Part shown: piece by piece, positions 1-5,897 of the stretch | Position numbering within the stretch: the first letter of the stretch is position 1 | Layout of the letters: each line of letters opens with the position of its first letter | From: Candidatus Gastranaerophilales bacterium | Lineage (GTDB): Bacteria; Cyanobacteriota; Vampirovibrionia; Gastranaerophilales; Gastranaerophilaceae | DNA length: 6,587 nucleotides | Reading direction: 5' to 3' | NCBI GenBank assembly: GCA_947630355.1 | Contig: CANRHJ010000108.1 | Location: 1 to 6,587, forward strand | Made by a program: the position numbers and the translations under genes | The notes under the pieces: model-generated | The model's database searches: none | What the model was told of the DNA's origin: nothing | Seen by the model: the letters and a program-made list of their open reading frames with translations, nothing else

Positions 1-599
1 AAAACTCCCGTTACGATTAAAACATCATGACATAATGCCAAACAAGCTACTATAGCGAATTCCAAATGAAATCGTAATGTAAGGTAAATTATTATAGCCA
101 GAATTGCCAAACTTACGGCAATCATTGAATTTATAAACAGCTGTTTACCGAGCAGCGGGCCTACGGAATTAACCTGAACCAACTGAGCATCGGCGTAATC
201 GGAGTTTATTACCTCCGTTACTTTATCTATTGTTTCATTTTGACCTGTTTCCGAAAACTTTGTTTTTACTGAAATAATATTTTTAATATCGTTATCCGAT
301 TCTGTAGTAACCGGTTTTAATACCTGTATTACGGGATTTTCAATTCCGTTGTTTGATAAATCCGCTCTTATTTTAGCTATTTGATTTGTCGGAACATCAG
401 TATTTACGGAATACTGAATAATTGTACCGCCCGTAAAGTCAATACCTACCAATAAAGGGGTATGTGTTTGGTATTTAACCATTGACCAGCCCATAGCGAC
501 GACTCCGGGCAGTATAAATACAGCGGATATTATAAGCCATAACCATCTGTATTTTATTACATCTATAAATTTTTTTGTGTCAAATACACTATATGACAT
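1..599 (-). CDS. secF: Protein-export membrane protein SecF (3' end cut by window edge)
   Basis: SecF pairs with SecD in the inner membrane and uses the proton motive force to help pull proteins through SecYEG on the outer face. Only the first 199 codons are present; the C-terminal part lies beyond the left edge. A first membrane segment lies around residues 18-37. It is followed by the family motif GIDFTGG (52-58), a periplasmic domain (about 60-145) and VGPLLG (146-151). A second membrane segment covers about 158-175, and a third begins near 181 with the conserved HDVLIV (191-196). The start at 599 is supported by an AAGGAG ribosome site (complement of 606-611) six bases upstream. That site fills the short gap after secD, so the two genes are almost certainly one operon and translated together. 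Family assignment is secure. Confidence 0.95.
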   Translation of the reverse strand, partial: MSYSVFDTKKFIDVIKYRWLWLIISAVFILPGVVAMGWSMVKYQTHTPLLVGIDFTGGTIIQYSVNTDVPTNQIAKIRADLSNNGIENPVIQVLKPVTTESDNDIKNIISVKTKFSETGQNETIDKVTEVINSDYADAQLVQVNSVGPLLGKQLFINSMIAVSLAILAIIIYLTLRFHLEFAIVACLALCHDVLIVTGV

Positions 600-615
600 T
601 TTTATCTCCTTCAAA

Positions 616-1917
616 TTAATCCAATACGCCAAACTTAGCTTTTTCACGTTTCGTTTCCGAAGCTTCATAAGCCTCACTGATATCCGATTCTTTTAACCCG
701 AATAATGCGGGATATTTTAACTGACCGGTACCGAATATCAAATGCATCATATTTTTAGTTACCGTTATTGCACTAAACATACTTACAATTACACCTATTG
801 CAAGGGTTAGCGCAAATCCTTTAACAATACTGGAGCCTAAGAAATATAAAATTACGCATATTATTACCGTAGACATATTTGAGTCAAATATACTTGTAAA
901 TGCTCTGTCAAATCCTGAATTTATAGCCGTAAACAAAGTTCTTCCCGACTTTAATTCTTCTTTTGTTCTTTCAAATATTAATATATTGGCATCAACAGCC
1001 ATTCCTATACTTAATATAAAACCTGCAATTCCTGCCAGTGTAAGAGTAACCGGTATTATTTTGAAGATTGCAAATATTATAACGGCATATATTACAAGTG
1101 CTATATTAGCTATAATACCCGGAACTCTGTAGTATATAATCATAAACAACATAACTGCGATTATACCTATCATACCTGCTGTTTTACTTTTATGAAGACT
1201 GTCGGCTCCTAAAGTGGGACCAACCGTGTTTTCTTCCATAATTTGTGCCGGAACGGGCAGTGCACCTGCGTTTAATAAATCAACCATTTTTTTAGCCTGT
1301 TCTAACGTAAATTCTCCCGTTATTTGAGCTTGTCCTCCGGTTATTTCCTGCTGGACAACAGGTTCGGATATACTTTCTCCGTTAAAATATATAGCAATAG
1401 GAAGCCCTTTAAACTCCTTTGTTAAATTCGCAAATTTTATTGTTCCTTTTGCATTAAAGTCAAGTGAAATTAACCATCTTCCCGCACTATCGCTTCCCAC
1501 TTGAGCTTTGTTTAAATCTTCTCCTGTTAATCCTGAAGATTCCCATCCCGTTACATTTGCATTTTCATCCAATATCGGTTTTTTAAATTCCAATTCCGCC
1601 GTCTCACCAAGAAATTCTCTTGCCAATTTAGGGTCTGAAATATTCGGAATTTCAATCATTAGTCTTTTGTCACCGACTTGCTGAATCATCGTTTCTGATA
1701 CACCCAAAGCATTAACTCTGTTTTCTAATGCAGCTTTAAGTCCGTCCATCATATCCTGAGTTATTACTGCAATATTTTCCGTTGTCTGTGCTTCCAGAAC
1801 AATTCTGGAACCGCCGACTAAATCAAGTCCTAACGGTATTGGCTTTACTTTTATCACTATTATCGAAATAATAGTTAATATTACTATTGCCCAGAACATA
1901 ATTATTTTATTTTTCAT
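616..1917 (-). CDS. secD: Protein translocase subunit SecD
   Basis: SecD is the partner of SecF in the proton-driven export motor of the inner membrane. The protein is 433 residues from the ATG at 1917. An in-frame TTG at 1962 would add 15 residues, but the ATG has AGGGG (complement of 1924-1928) six bases upstream and begins directly with the first membrane helix. Order of parts: membrane helix (5-23), GLDLVGG (30-36), the P1 periplasmic domain with ENRVNALGV (65-73), a second periplasmic part ending in LNAGALPVP (215-223), VGPTLG (232-237), then a five-helix membrane block. That block carries GMAVDANILIFERTKEEL (305-322), whose Asp309 lies in the family's proton-pathway motif. A polar tail of about 25 residues follows the last helix. 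No yajC precedes it, since recA lies divergently upstream. Length is ordinary for non-enterobacterial SecD. Confidence 0.96.
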   Translation of the reverse strand: MKNKIIMFWAIVILTIISIIVIKVKPIPLGLDLVGGSRIVLEAQTTENIAVITQDMMDGLKAALENRVNALGVSETMIQQVGDKRLMIEIPNISDPKLAREFLGETAELEFKKPILDENANVTGWESSGLTGEDLNKAQVGSDSAGRWLISLDFNAKGTIKFANLTKEFKGLPIAIYFNGESISEPVVQQEITGGQAQITGEFTLEQAKKMVDLLNAGALPVPAQIMEENTVGPTLGADSLHKSKTAGMIGIIAVMLFMIIYYRVPGIIANIALVIYAVIIFAIFKIIPVTLTLAGIAGFILSIGMAVDANILIFERTKEELKSGRTLFTAINSGFDRAFTSIFDSNMSTVIICVILYFLGSSIVKGFALTLAIGVIVSMFSAITVTKNMMHLIFGTGQLKYPALFGLKESDISEAYEASETKREKAKFGVLD

Positions 1918-1923
1918 AAATAT

Positions 1924-1928
1924 CCCCT
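1924..1928 (-). promoter_or_regulatory. Ribosome binding site that sets the secD start
   Basis: AGGGG on the minus strand, six bases before the ATG at 1915-1917. It favours this ATG over the longer in-frame reading from TTG at 1960-1962, which has no comparable site upstream. Confidence 0.7.
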
Positions 1929-2035
1929 GTATATTATTTAAATGCTGTTTTAATTCTAACAAAAAAAAATATTATCGGCATAAAATAATACATTATGTTG
2001 CAAAAAGTAAAAATATACTTTTATTCGGTACATGA

Positions 2036-2044
2036 TGATATAAT
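2036..2044 (+). promoter_or_regulatory. Extended -10 promoter of recA
   Basis: TGA followed by a perfect TATAAT (2039-2044) matches an extended -10 element. No good -35 hexamer is seen 16-18 bases upstream (TACTTT at 2016-2021 is poor), which is tolerable for extended -10 promoters. The predicted transcription start is near 2051, giving a leader of about 119 bases before recA. The 13 bases at 2035-2047 recur exactly at the murA promoter. No LexA operator was recognised around it. Confidence 0.6.
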
Positions 2045-2050
2045 ATTTTT

Positions 2051-2169
2051 ATGCTGCGGGGAAAATTGTACAGACTCATGGCATTAAAAACTTAAGCAGC
2101 CGGATATAGCCCCGAGTGCATAATAAAACCCCCAATCACCTGATTTAACAGATAAAAGGAATATATAAG
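2051..2169 (+). ncRNA. Predicted structured 5' leader of recA, class unknown
   Basis: The stretch between the predicted transcription start and recA is unusually GC-rich for an intergenic region here, and it can fold. ATGC (2051-2054) pairs with GCAT (2118-2121). After a small internal loop, CGGGG (2057-2061) pairs with CCCCG (2110-2114), enclosing about 48 bases. Inside, GGC (2080-2082) can pair with GCC (2099-2101). A competing helix is possible between GCTGC (2053-2057) and GCAGC (2096-2100), and CCCCC (2129-2133) could compete for the G-run. The outer helix starts at the predicted +1, as expected for a cis-acting leader or a small RNA. No U-tract terminator was seen before recA. I compared it by eye with common riboswitch consensus motifs and ribozyme cores and recognised none. 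The pairings are read directly; regulatory function is inference. Confidence 0.4.
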
Positions 2170-3201
2170 ATGGTTACAAAAGAAAAAGAAGAAGTTCAGG
2201 AAGTAAATATTTCGGAAGAACGGAAAAAAGCGCTTAAAGTTGCTATAGACAAGATAGAAAAAGACTTTGGCAAAGGTTCAATAATGCGCTTAGGCGATAA
2301 ACCCGCCGTTAATGTTGAAACAATACCGACAGGTGCTTTATCATTAGATGTGGCACTGGGCATCGGTGGTGTTCCGAGAGGAAGAATTATAGAGGTATAC
2401 GGGCCGGAAGCAAGCGGTAAAACAACACTTGCGCAGCATATTGTTGCAGAATGTCAAAGGAAAGGCGGTATTGCTGCTTTCGTAGATGCCGAACACGCAC
2501 TTGACCCTGAATATGCAAAAAATCTTGGCGTTAATGTTGATGAACTTTTAATATCCCAGCCGGATACCGGAGAACAAGCTTTGGAAATAACCGAAGAACT
2601 CGTGCGCTCTGCTGCCGTTGATATTGTTGTTGTCGATTCTGTTGCCGCTCTTGTTCCTAAAGATGAAATTGAAGGAACTATGGAAGAAAAGCAAATGGGG
2701 CTTCAAGCCAGATTAATGTCCAAAGCATTGAGGAAATTAACGGGTATTGTAAGTAAAACCAATACTACAGTCATTTTTATCAATCAATTAAGACAAAAAA
2801 TAGGCGTAATGTACGGCAGCCCGGAAACTACCACAGGCGGTAATGCTCTGAAATATTACGCAAGTATCAGACTTGATATAAGAAAAACCGAAACTCTTAA
2901 AAAGGACGATAAAGAAATAGGAAACAGAGTTAAGGTAAAAGTAGTTAAAAATAAAGTAGCTCCGCCTTTCAGAATTGCAGAATTTGACATAATATACGGT
3001 AAAGGTATCAGTAAATCGGGATGTATTCTTGATATGGCAGTTAACCTCGATATTATTAAAAAAGCCGGAGCTTGGTTTAGTTATAATGATGAAAAATTAG
3101 GACAAGGCAGAGATAAAGTCAAAGATGTTTTTGCCGAAAATCCTCAATTAGAAGCTGAAATTGAACAAAAGGTCCGTGAGGCTTTAAAATCTAAAGAATA
3201 A
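2170..3201 (+). CDS. recA: Recombinase RecA
   Basis: RecA forms ATP-dependent filaments on single-stranded DNA, carries out strand exchange in recombinational repair, and triggers LexA self-cleavage where an SOS system exists. The protein is 343 residues, within the normal range. It has an N-terminal polymerisation helix (about 16-40) and Walker A GPEASGKTT (78-86). The catalytic Glu lies in the DAEHALDPEYA stretch (106-116). Walker B is DIVVVDSVAAL (151-161), loop L1 falls around 168-181, and loop L2/signature is NQLRQKIGVMYGSPETTTGG (205-224). The C-terminal domain ends in a mixed-charge helix rather than the strongly acidic tail of E. coli RecA. The ATG is preceded by AAAGGA nine bases upstream. 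It is transcribed alone: secD is divergent and the prepilin peptidase convergent. No inteins or frameshifts are seen. Confidence 0.98.
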   Translation: MVTKEKEEVQEVNISEERKKALKVAIDKIEKDFGKGSIMRLGDKPAVNVETIPTGALSLDVALGIGGVPRGRIIEVYGPEASGKTTLAQHIVAECQRKGGIAAFVDAEHALDPEYAKNLGVNVDELLISQPDTGEQALEITEELVRSAAVDIVVVDSVAALVPKDEIEGTMEEKQMGLQARLMSKALRKLTGIVSKTNTTVIFINQLRQKIGVMYGSPETTTGGNALKYYASIRLDIRKTETLKKDDKEIGNRVKVKVVKNKVAPPFRIAEFDIIYGKGISKSGCILDMAVNLDIIKKAGAWFSYNDEKLGQGRDKVKDVFAENPQLEAEIEQKVREALKSKE

Positions 3202-3237
3202 AGTGTCAATACGTTAAACACGATAATTTTAAATACC

Positions 3238-3267
3238 GTAAATGCCGCGAAATTTCGCGGCATTTAC
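3238..3267. terminator. Perfect 30-bp palindrome, probable bidirectional terminator
   Basis: Two exact 15-base arms (3238-3252 and 3253-3267) contain the GC core GCCGCG/CGCGGC, with AAATTT at the centre. The hairpin lies 36 bases after the recA stop. On the other strand it begins at the last base of the prepilin peptidase stop codon. The flanks on both sides are AT-rich but neither has a long clean T-run (ATTTACTATAT on the plus strand), so termination is likely rather than proven. Its position between convergent genes fits a shared terminator. Confidence 0.75.
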
Positions 3268-4388
3268 TATATAAACAATAATTTTCGGATTAAATCTATT
3301 ATTTTTGGGCCGAAAAACATAAGCGTAAATGTTGAGAACAACAATGCGGGCCCGAAAGGTATAGCGGCAAAACCTCTTTTGTTTACAACTCCTTTTAAAG
3401 CCTTTATTGTGTATATTGCAAAGTATATCAATGCTGCAATAAATACCAGCCTTATATATAAATTCAAATCAACACAATTAAGCAATATAAAATATAAAAT
3501 TGTTAACAATATAAATGCAGAAATGGAATATAATAAATTTTTATGTCCGTCTTTGTAAAGATTTCTTATAAATTGGGGCAAAATACATATTGCCTGAATA
3601 ATTACAGCCATAAATACGGCAGCAATAAACATTTTTACGCCCAGTAAAGCACCCGAAGCCGCTGCTAAATATGTATCACCTTCTCCGAATGCACGTTTGT
3701 TTGTTTTTACATACTCATTTATATCAATATCTTCATCCGATTTATTATCTTTAAGTTCGGTTTTTTCTTCAGTTTTATCTTCGGTATCTTTTTCGGCAAT
3801 ACTCTCACTATTTTCTTCGGTCGATTTTTCTTCTTTATTATCTTCTTTTATATCTTTTCTTACCAGATAATATGAACCGCGAGCTATTAATTCCATTATA
3901 ATTGCACCTGATATTATTCCCGAACATACCATAAATATATTTCCGGTTCCGTATTTATATAATACCGAATAAATTACTGCTGCCGTTATAAATGACCATA
4001 AGTGTCTTTCATATAAATATTCTTTTTTTATATCGGTTATAATTAATACTATTGAAATACACAGTAATATCAATAATATTAACGTTTTTAAGGTTGCACC
4101 GAATGCAATAAATACCGCCAAAAACAATATTGACGTTAAAGTTTCCACTATCGGATATTGCAAACTTACTTTGCAGCCGCAATTTCGGCATTTCCCCTTA
4201 AATGTAAACAAATATGAAAATACGGGTATATTATCATACCACTTTATATGCTCGTTACATACCGGACATTTTGACGACGGAAATACTATTGATTCCTTTG
4301 TTATTGCTCTTAATGCAACCACATTCAAAAAACTGCCTATACAAGCTCCGGTAACCAATACCAATAAATATATTATTATATACTCCAT
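3267..4388 (-). CDS. pilD: Type IV prepilin leader peptidase/N-methyltransferase (A24 family), enlarged
   Basis: This inner-membrane aspartic peptidase cleaves the short basic leader of type IV pilins and related pseudopilins and normally N-methylates the new N-terminus. Residues 1-22 form the first membrane helix with GSFLNVV. The cytoplasmic methylase domain shows the zinc-type pairs CPVC (41-44) and CRNC (67-70). The catalytic aspartates are Asp119 (ITDIKKEYLYERH) and Asp238 in GEGD (235-238), and IPFGPALL (343-350) is the family's C-terminal motif. At 373 residues it is longer than the usual 230-290. It has a Glu/Lys/Asp-rich loop (about 177-230) between the aspartates, and about 50 extra residues with two added membrane helices (about 283-330) before IPFGP. 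It starts five bases after the sigma factor stop with only a weak ribosome site, suggesting translational coupling. It is probably active. Confidence 0.93.
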   Translation of the reverse strand: MEYIIIYLLVLVTGACIGSFLNVVALRAITKESIVFPSSKCPVCNEHIKWYDNIPVFSYLFTFKGKCRNCGCKVSLQYPIVETLTSILFLAVFIAFGATLKTLILLILLCISIVLIITDIKKEYLYERHLWSFITAAVIYSVLYKYGTGNIFMVCSGIISGAIIMELIARGSYYLVRKDIKEDNKEEKSTEENSESIAEKDTEDKTEEKTELKDNKSDEDIDINEYVKTNKRAFGEGDTYLAAASGALLGVKMFIAAVFMAVIIQAICILPQFIRNLYKDGHKNLLYSISAFILLTILYFILLNCVDLNLYIRLVFIAALIYFAIYTIKALKGVVNKRGFAAIPFGPALLFSTFTLMFFGPKIIDLIRKLLFI

Positions 4389-4393
4389 TACTT

Positions 4394-5179
4394 CTATACT
4401 TTCTCTTTTTCCGACAAAATGGTTAACAGCATATTTAACGCTTTTTTAAGCCGTCTTGATACCTGCATCTGCGATATTCCCAGTTTATTCGCTATTTGTG
4501 TCTGACTCATATCTTCAAAATAGTTTAATACTACCACTTCCTGCAATTTTACATCCAACTTGCTTATTGCATCATTTATTAATATCTTATCTTCCTGAAA
4601 TGTTTCCAAATTGTAGTGATTATCATCGGCTATCTTATCAAACAGTGATAATGACTCATCATTTGATGTTGTAATTATCTGATCCAAAGAAATAGTTTGT
4701 TTCCTGCGCTCGACGTCTATTACTTCCTTTATTTTACCCACCGATGTACCTAGTTCCTCCGCAAGCATCGTTTCCGTAGGTTCATTCCCCTGCTCATCTT
4801 TTAATTTTTCCATCATCTTATTTACACGATATGCCAGTTCGTATATTTCTCTCGGCGCCTTTATCATAGCAACTTTATCCCGTAAATAATGTCTTATTTC
4901 TCCTGTGATTAAATATGTGGCGTAAGTTTTAAAATTCTCACTTACTTCAGGTTTATACAATTGTATGGCTTTTACTAAACCTACACTTCCAACCTGTATT
5001 ATATCCTCTACAGGGTCGGTGTTCCTTCTTGCCAATCCTCTGGCTATCTTCTTTACTAACGGCATAGCTGTTAACACTATAACATTTTGAAGATGATTCT
5101 TCTGCTTTTCATCTTTCGCATTTTTATATAATTTAAGCCACTCTCCTATTTCATCAAAATTAACAGTATAATCTGCCAT
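4394..5179 (-). CDS. sigF: RNA polymerase sigma factor of the SigB/SigF/SigG (group 3) family, cyanobacterial SigF-like
   Basis: An alternative sigma factor of 261 residues. Region 2 runs about 38-102, with core-binding and -10 recognition segments in DPVEDIIQVGSVGLVKAIQ (55-73) and FKTYATYLITGEIRHYLRD (83-101). The TYA...GEI...LRD pattern is the signature of the SigB/F/G group. Region 3 is about 108-160 and region 4 about 205-255, with a helix-turn-helix at MSQTQIANKLGISQMQVSRR (224-243). It starts at ATG 5179, with GAGGA six bases upstream. The N-terminal half reads much like cyanobacterial SigF, which is known to be needed for type IV pili and motility in Synechocystis. The downstream prepilin peptidase fits such a role, but the target genes are inferred. 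No anti-sigma or anti-anti-sigma gene is visible. The subtype is less certain than the family. Confidence 0.9.
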   Translation of the reverse strand: MADYTVNFDEIGEWLKLYKNAKDEKQKNHLQNVIVLTAMPLVKKIARGLARRNTDPVEDIIQVGSVGLVKAIQLYKPEVSENFKTYATYLITGEIRHYLRDKVAMIKAPREIYELAYRVNKMMEKLKDEQGNEPTETMLAEELGTSVGKIKEVIDVERRKQTISLDQIITTSNDESLSLFDKIADDNHYNLETFQEDKILINDAISKLDVKLQEVVVLNYFEDMSQTQIANKLGISQMQVSRRLKKALNMLLTILSEKEKV

Positions 5180-5203
5180 TAAATATCCTCTTCTTCTCTT
5201 ACT

Positions 5204-5605
5204 TTATATAATATCAAATTTAAAAGTATTTGGTAACATGTTTTTTAATTCATATTCTATCGGTTCAAAATTTTCATCTTCCAATATAACTGTTATATTT
5301 TGTCCTTTTTCAAACTCTTGAAGCCATTGTAAACAAGCACCGCAAGGATAGCATCTTGTACGTTTTGGGGATACTACCGCTATTTTCTTAATTCGGCTTT
5401 TCTCGCCTTGAGCTATTGCAGTTGATATTGCATTCCGCTCCGCACACAACGTTAAACCATAACTGCTGTTCTCTATATTACATCCGCTATACGTTTTTCC
5501 GCTCTCATACAATACACACGCACCCACAGGAAAATGTGAATAAGGACTATATGAATTCTTGGCTGCCTCTGCCGCTTGGTTTATAAGTTCTTTTCTGTCC
5601 GTCAT
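5204..5605 (-). CDS. cdd: Cytidine deaminase
   Basis: This enzyme hydrolytically deaminates cytidine and deoxycytidine to uridine and deoxyuridine in cytosolic pyrimidine salvage. At 133 residues it is the short, normally homotetrameric type found in Bacillus. The substrate-binding stretch SGCNIENSSYG spans 40-50. The catalytic zinc site is CAERNA (54-59), with Cys54 as ligand and Glu56 as proton shuttle, plus PCGAC (87-91), where Cys88 and Cys91 complete the zinc ligands. FPVGA (25-29) and the C-terminal LPNTF (124-128) are also typical. The ATG is preceded by a strong GAGGGAG four bases upstream (complement of 5610-5616). It is first in the run cdd-sigF-pilD, with 24 bases between its stop and the sigma factor start, so it probably shares a transcript with them. 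No functional link to the two downstream genes is obvious. Confidence 0.96.
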   Translation of the reverse strand: MTDRKELINQAAEAAKNSYSPYSHFPVGACVLYESGKTYSGCNIENSSYGLTLCAERNAISTAIAQGEKSRIKKIAVVSPKRTRCYPCGACLQWLQEFEKGQNITVILEDENFEPIEYELKNMLPNTFKFDII

Positions 5606-5616
5606 TTTTCTCCCTC

Positions 5617-5661
5617 TTACTGCTCGTAATGCAATCTTTTAAAATTTCCAAACCCCGCCAT
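5617..5661 (-). CDS. Possible 14-residue leader peptide upstream of cdd
   Basis: An ATG at 5661 opens a short frame reading MAGFGNFKRLHYEQ that stops 11 bases before the cdd start, so its stop codon abuts the cdd ribosome site. A purine-rich GAGAGA lies a few bases upstream of the ATG. The spacing would suit coupling to cdd. A frame this short arises easily by chance, and I recognise no family. Confidence 0.15.
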   Translation of the reverse strand: MAGFGNFKRLHYEQ

Positions 5662-5678
5662 GCTTATCTCTCTTTTGC

Positions 5679-5696
5679 ATACATCTTTTTATGTAT
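5679..5696. repeat. Short inverted repeat in the cdd leader region
   Basis: ATACAT (5679-5684) and ATGTAT (5691-5696) are exact inverted arms around six bases. As RNA it would be a weak hairpin. As DNA it could be a small operator in the region upstream of cdd. No other support was found. Confidence 0.25.
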
Positions 5697-5779
5697 TTTA
5701 AATAATTTATCGCTACGGTGTTTTTCCGACTCCTTATATTGTATATTTAATTACCTTTATAGAATATAGTTCATCCGAA

Positions 5780-5788
5780 TGATATAAT
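5780..5788 (+). promoter_or_regulatory. Extended -10 promoter of murA
   Basis: TGA followed by a perfect TATAAT (5783-5788), with no convincing -35 hexamer. Predicted transcription start is near 5795, giving a leader of about 100 AT-rich bases before murA. Thirteen bases (5779-5791) are identical to the recA promoter at 2035-2047. Confidence 0.55.
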
Positions 5789-5830
5789 ATTGATGTTTAC
5801 AATATTTAATCTATTTACCTTTTAAATGAT

Positions 5831-5857
5831 AAATTATATTATTATATTATATTATAT
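5831..5857. repeat. ATTAT-type low-complexity tract in the murA leader
   Basis: A run of irregular ATTAT/ATT units, almost entirely A and T, lies between the predicted murA promoter and the gene. On the minus strand it contains several TATAAT-like hexamers, so it could also carry a distant promoter for cdd, though none has a convincing -35 partner. It may simply be an unstructured, AU-rich leader. Confidence 0.4.
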
Positions 5858-5884
5858 CGTAATAAAAATTAAATAAGCATGATG

Positions 5885-5889
5885 AAGGG
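5885..5889 (+). promoter_or_regulatory. Ribosome binding site that sets the TTG start of murA
   Basis: AAGGG lies eight bases before the TTG at 5898-5900. The murA frame is closed by TGA at 5883-5885 and offers no ATG or GTG before TTG, so this site and the conserved N-terminus together fix the unusual start. The two nearby ATGs (5879 and 5882) are in another frame that ends at 5905. Confidence 0.7.
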
Positions 5890-5897
5890 TTTGTGCA

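Noticed and set aside
1918..1962. N-terminal extension of SecD from TTG
   Set aside because: The ATG at 1917 has a good ribosome site and begins at the usual first helix; the extra 15 residues have no such support.
2054..2073. CTG...CAG pair in the recA leader as a LexA box
   Set aside because: The spacing is 14 bases rather than 10 and the inner bases do not match; it also lies downstream of the predicted start.
4009..4191. Minus-strand open frame of 60 codons inside pilD
   Set aside because: It lies in another frame within the methylase and first-aspartate region of pilD, which is plainly the coding frame.
4171..4449. Plus-strand open frame of 92 codons across the pilD/sigF junction
   Set aside because: It is antisense to the conserved CxxC domain of the prepilin peptidase and the end of the sigma factor; no family resemblance.
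4456..4674. Plus-strand open frame of 72 codons
   Set aside because: It is antisense to the conserved region 4 of the sigma factor, a shadow frame.
5718..5735. AAGGAG-like ribosome site on the minus strand upstream of cdd
   Set aside because: No start codon follows at a usable distance, so it does not mark a gene.
5793..5825. Ten-codon frame in the murA leader (MFTIFNLFTF)
   Set aside because: It starts at about the predicted transcription start with no ribosome site, and lies in AT-rich sequence where such frames are expected by chance.
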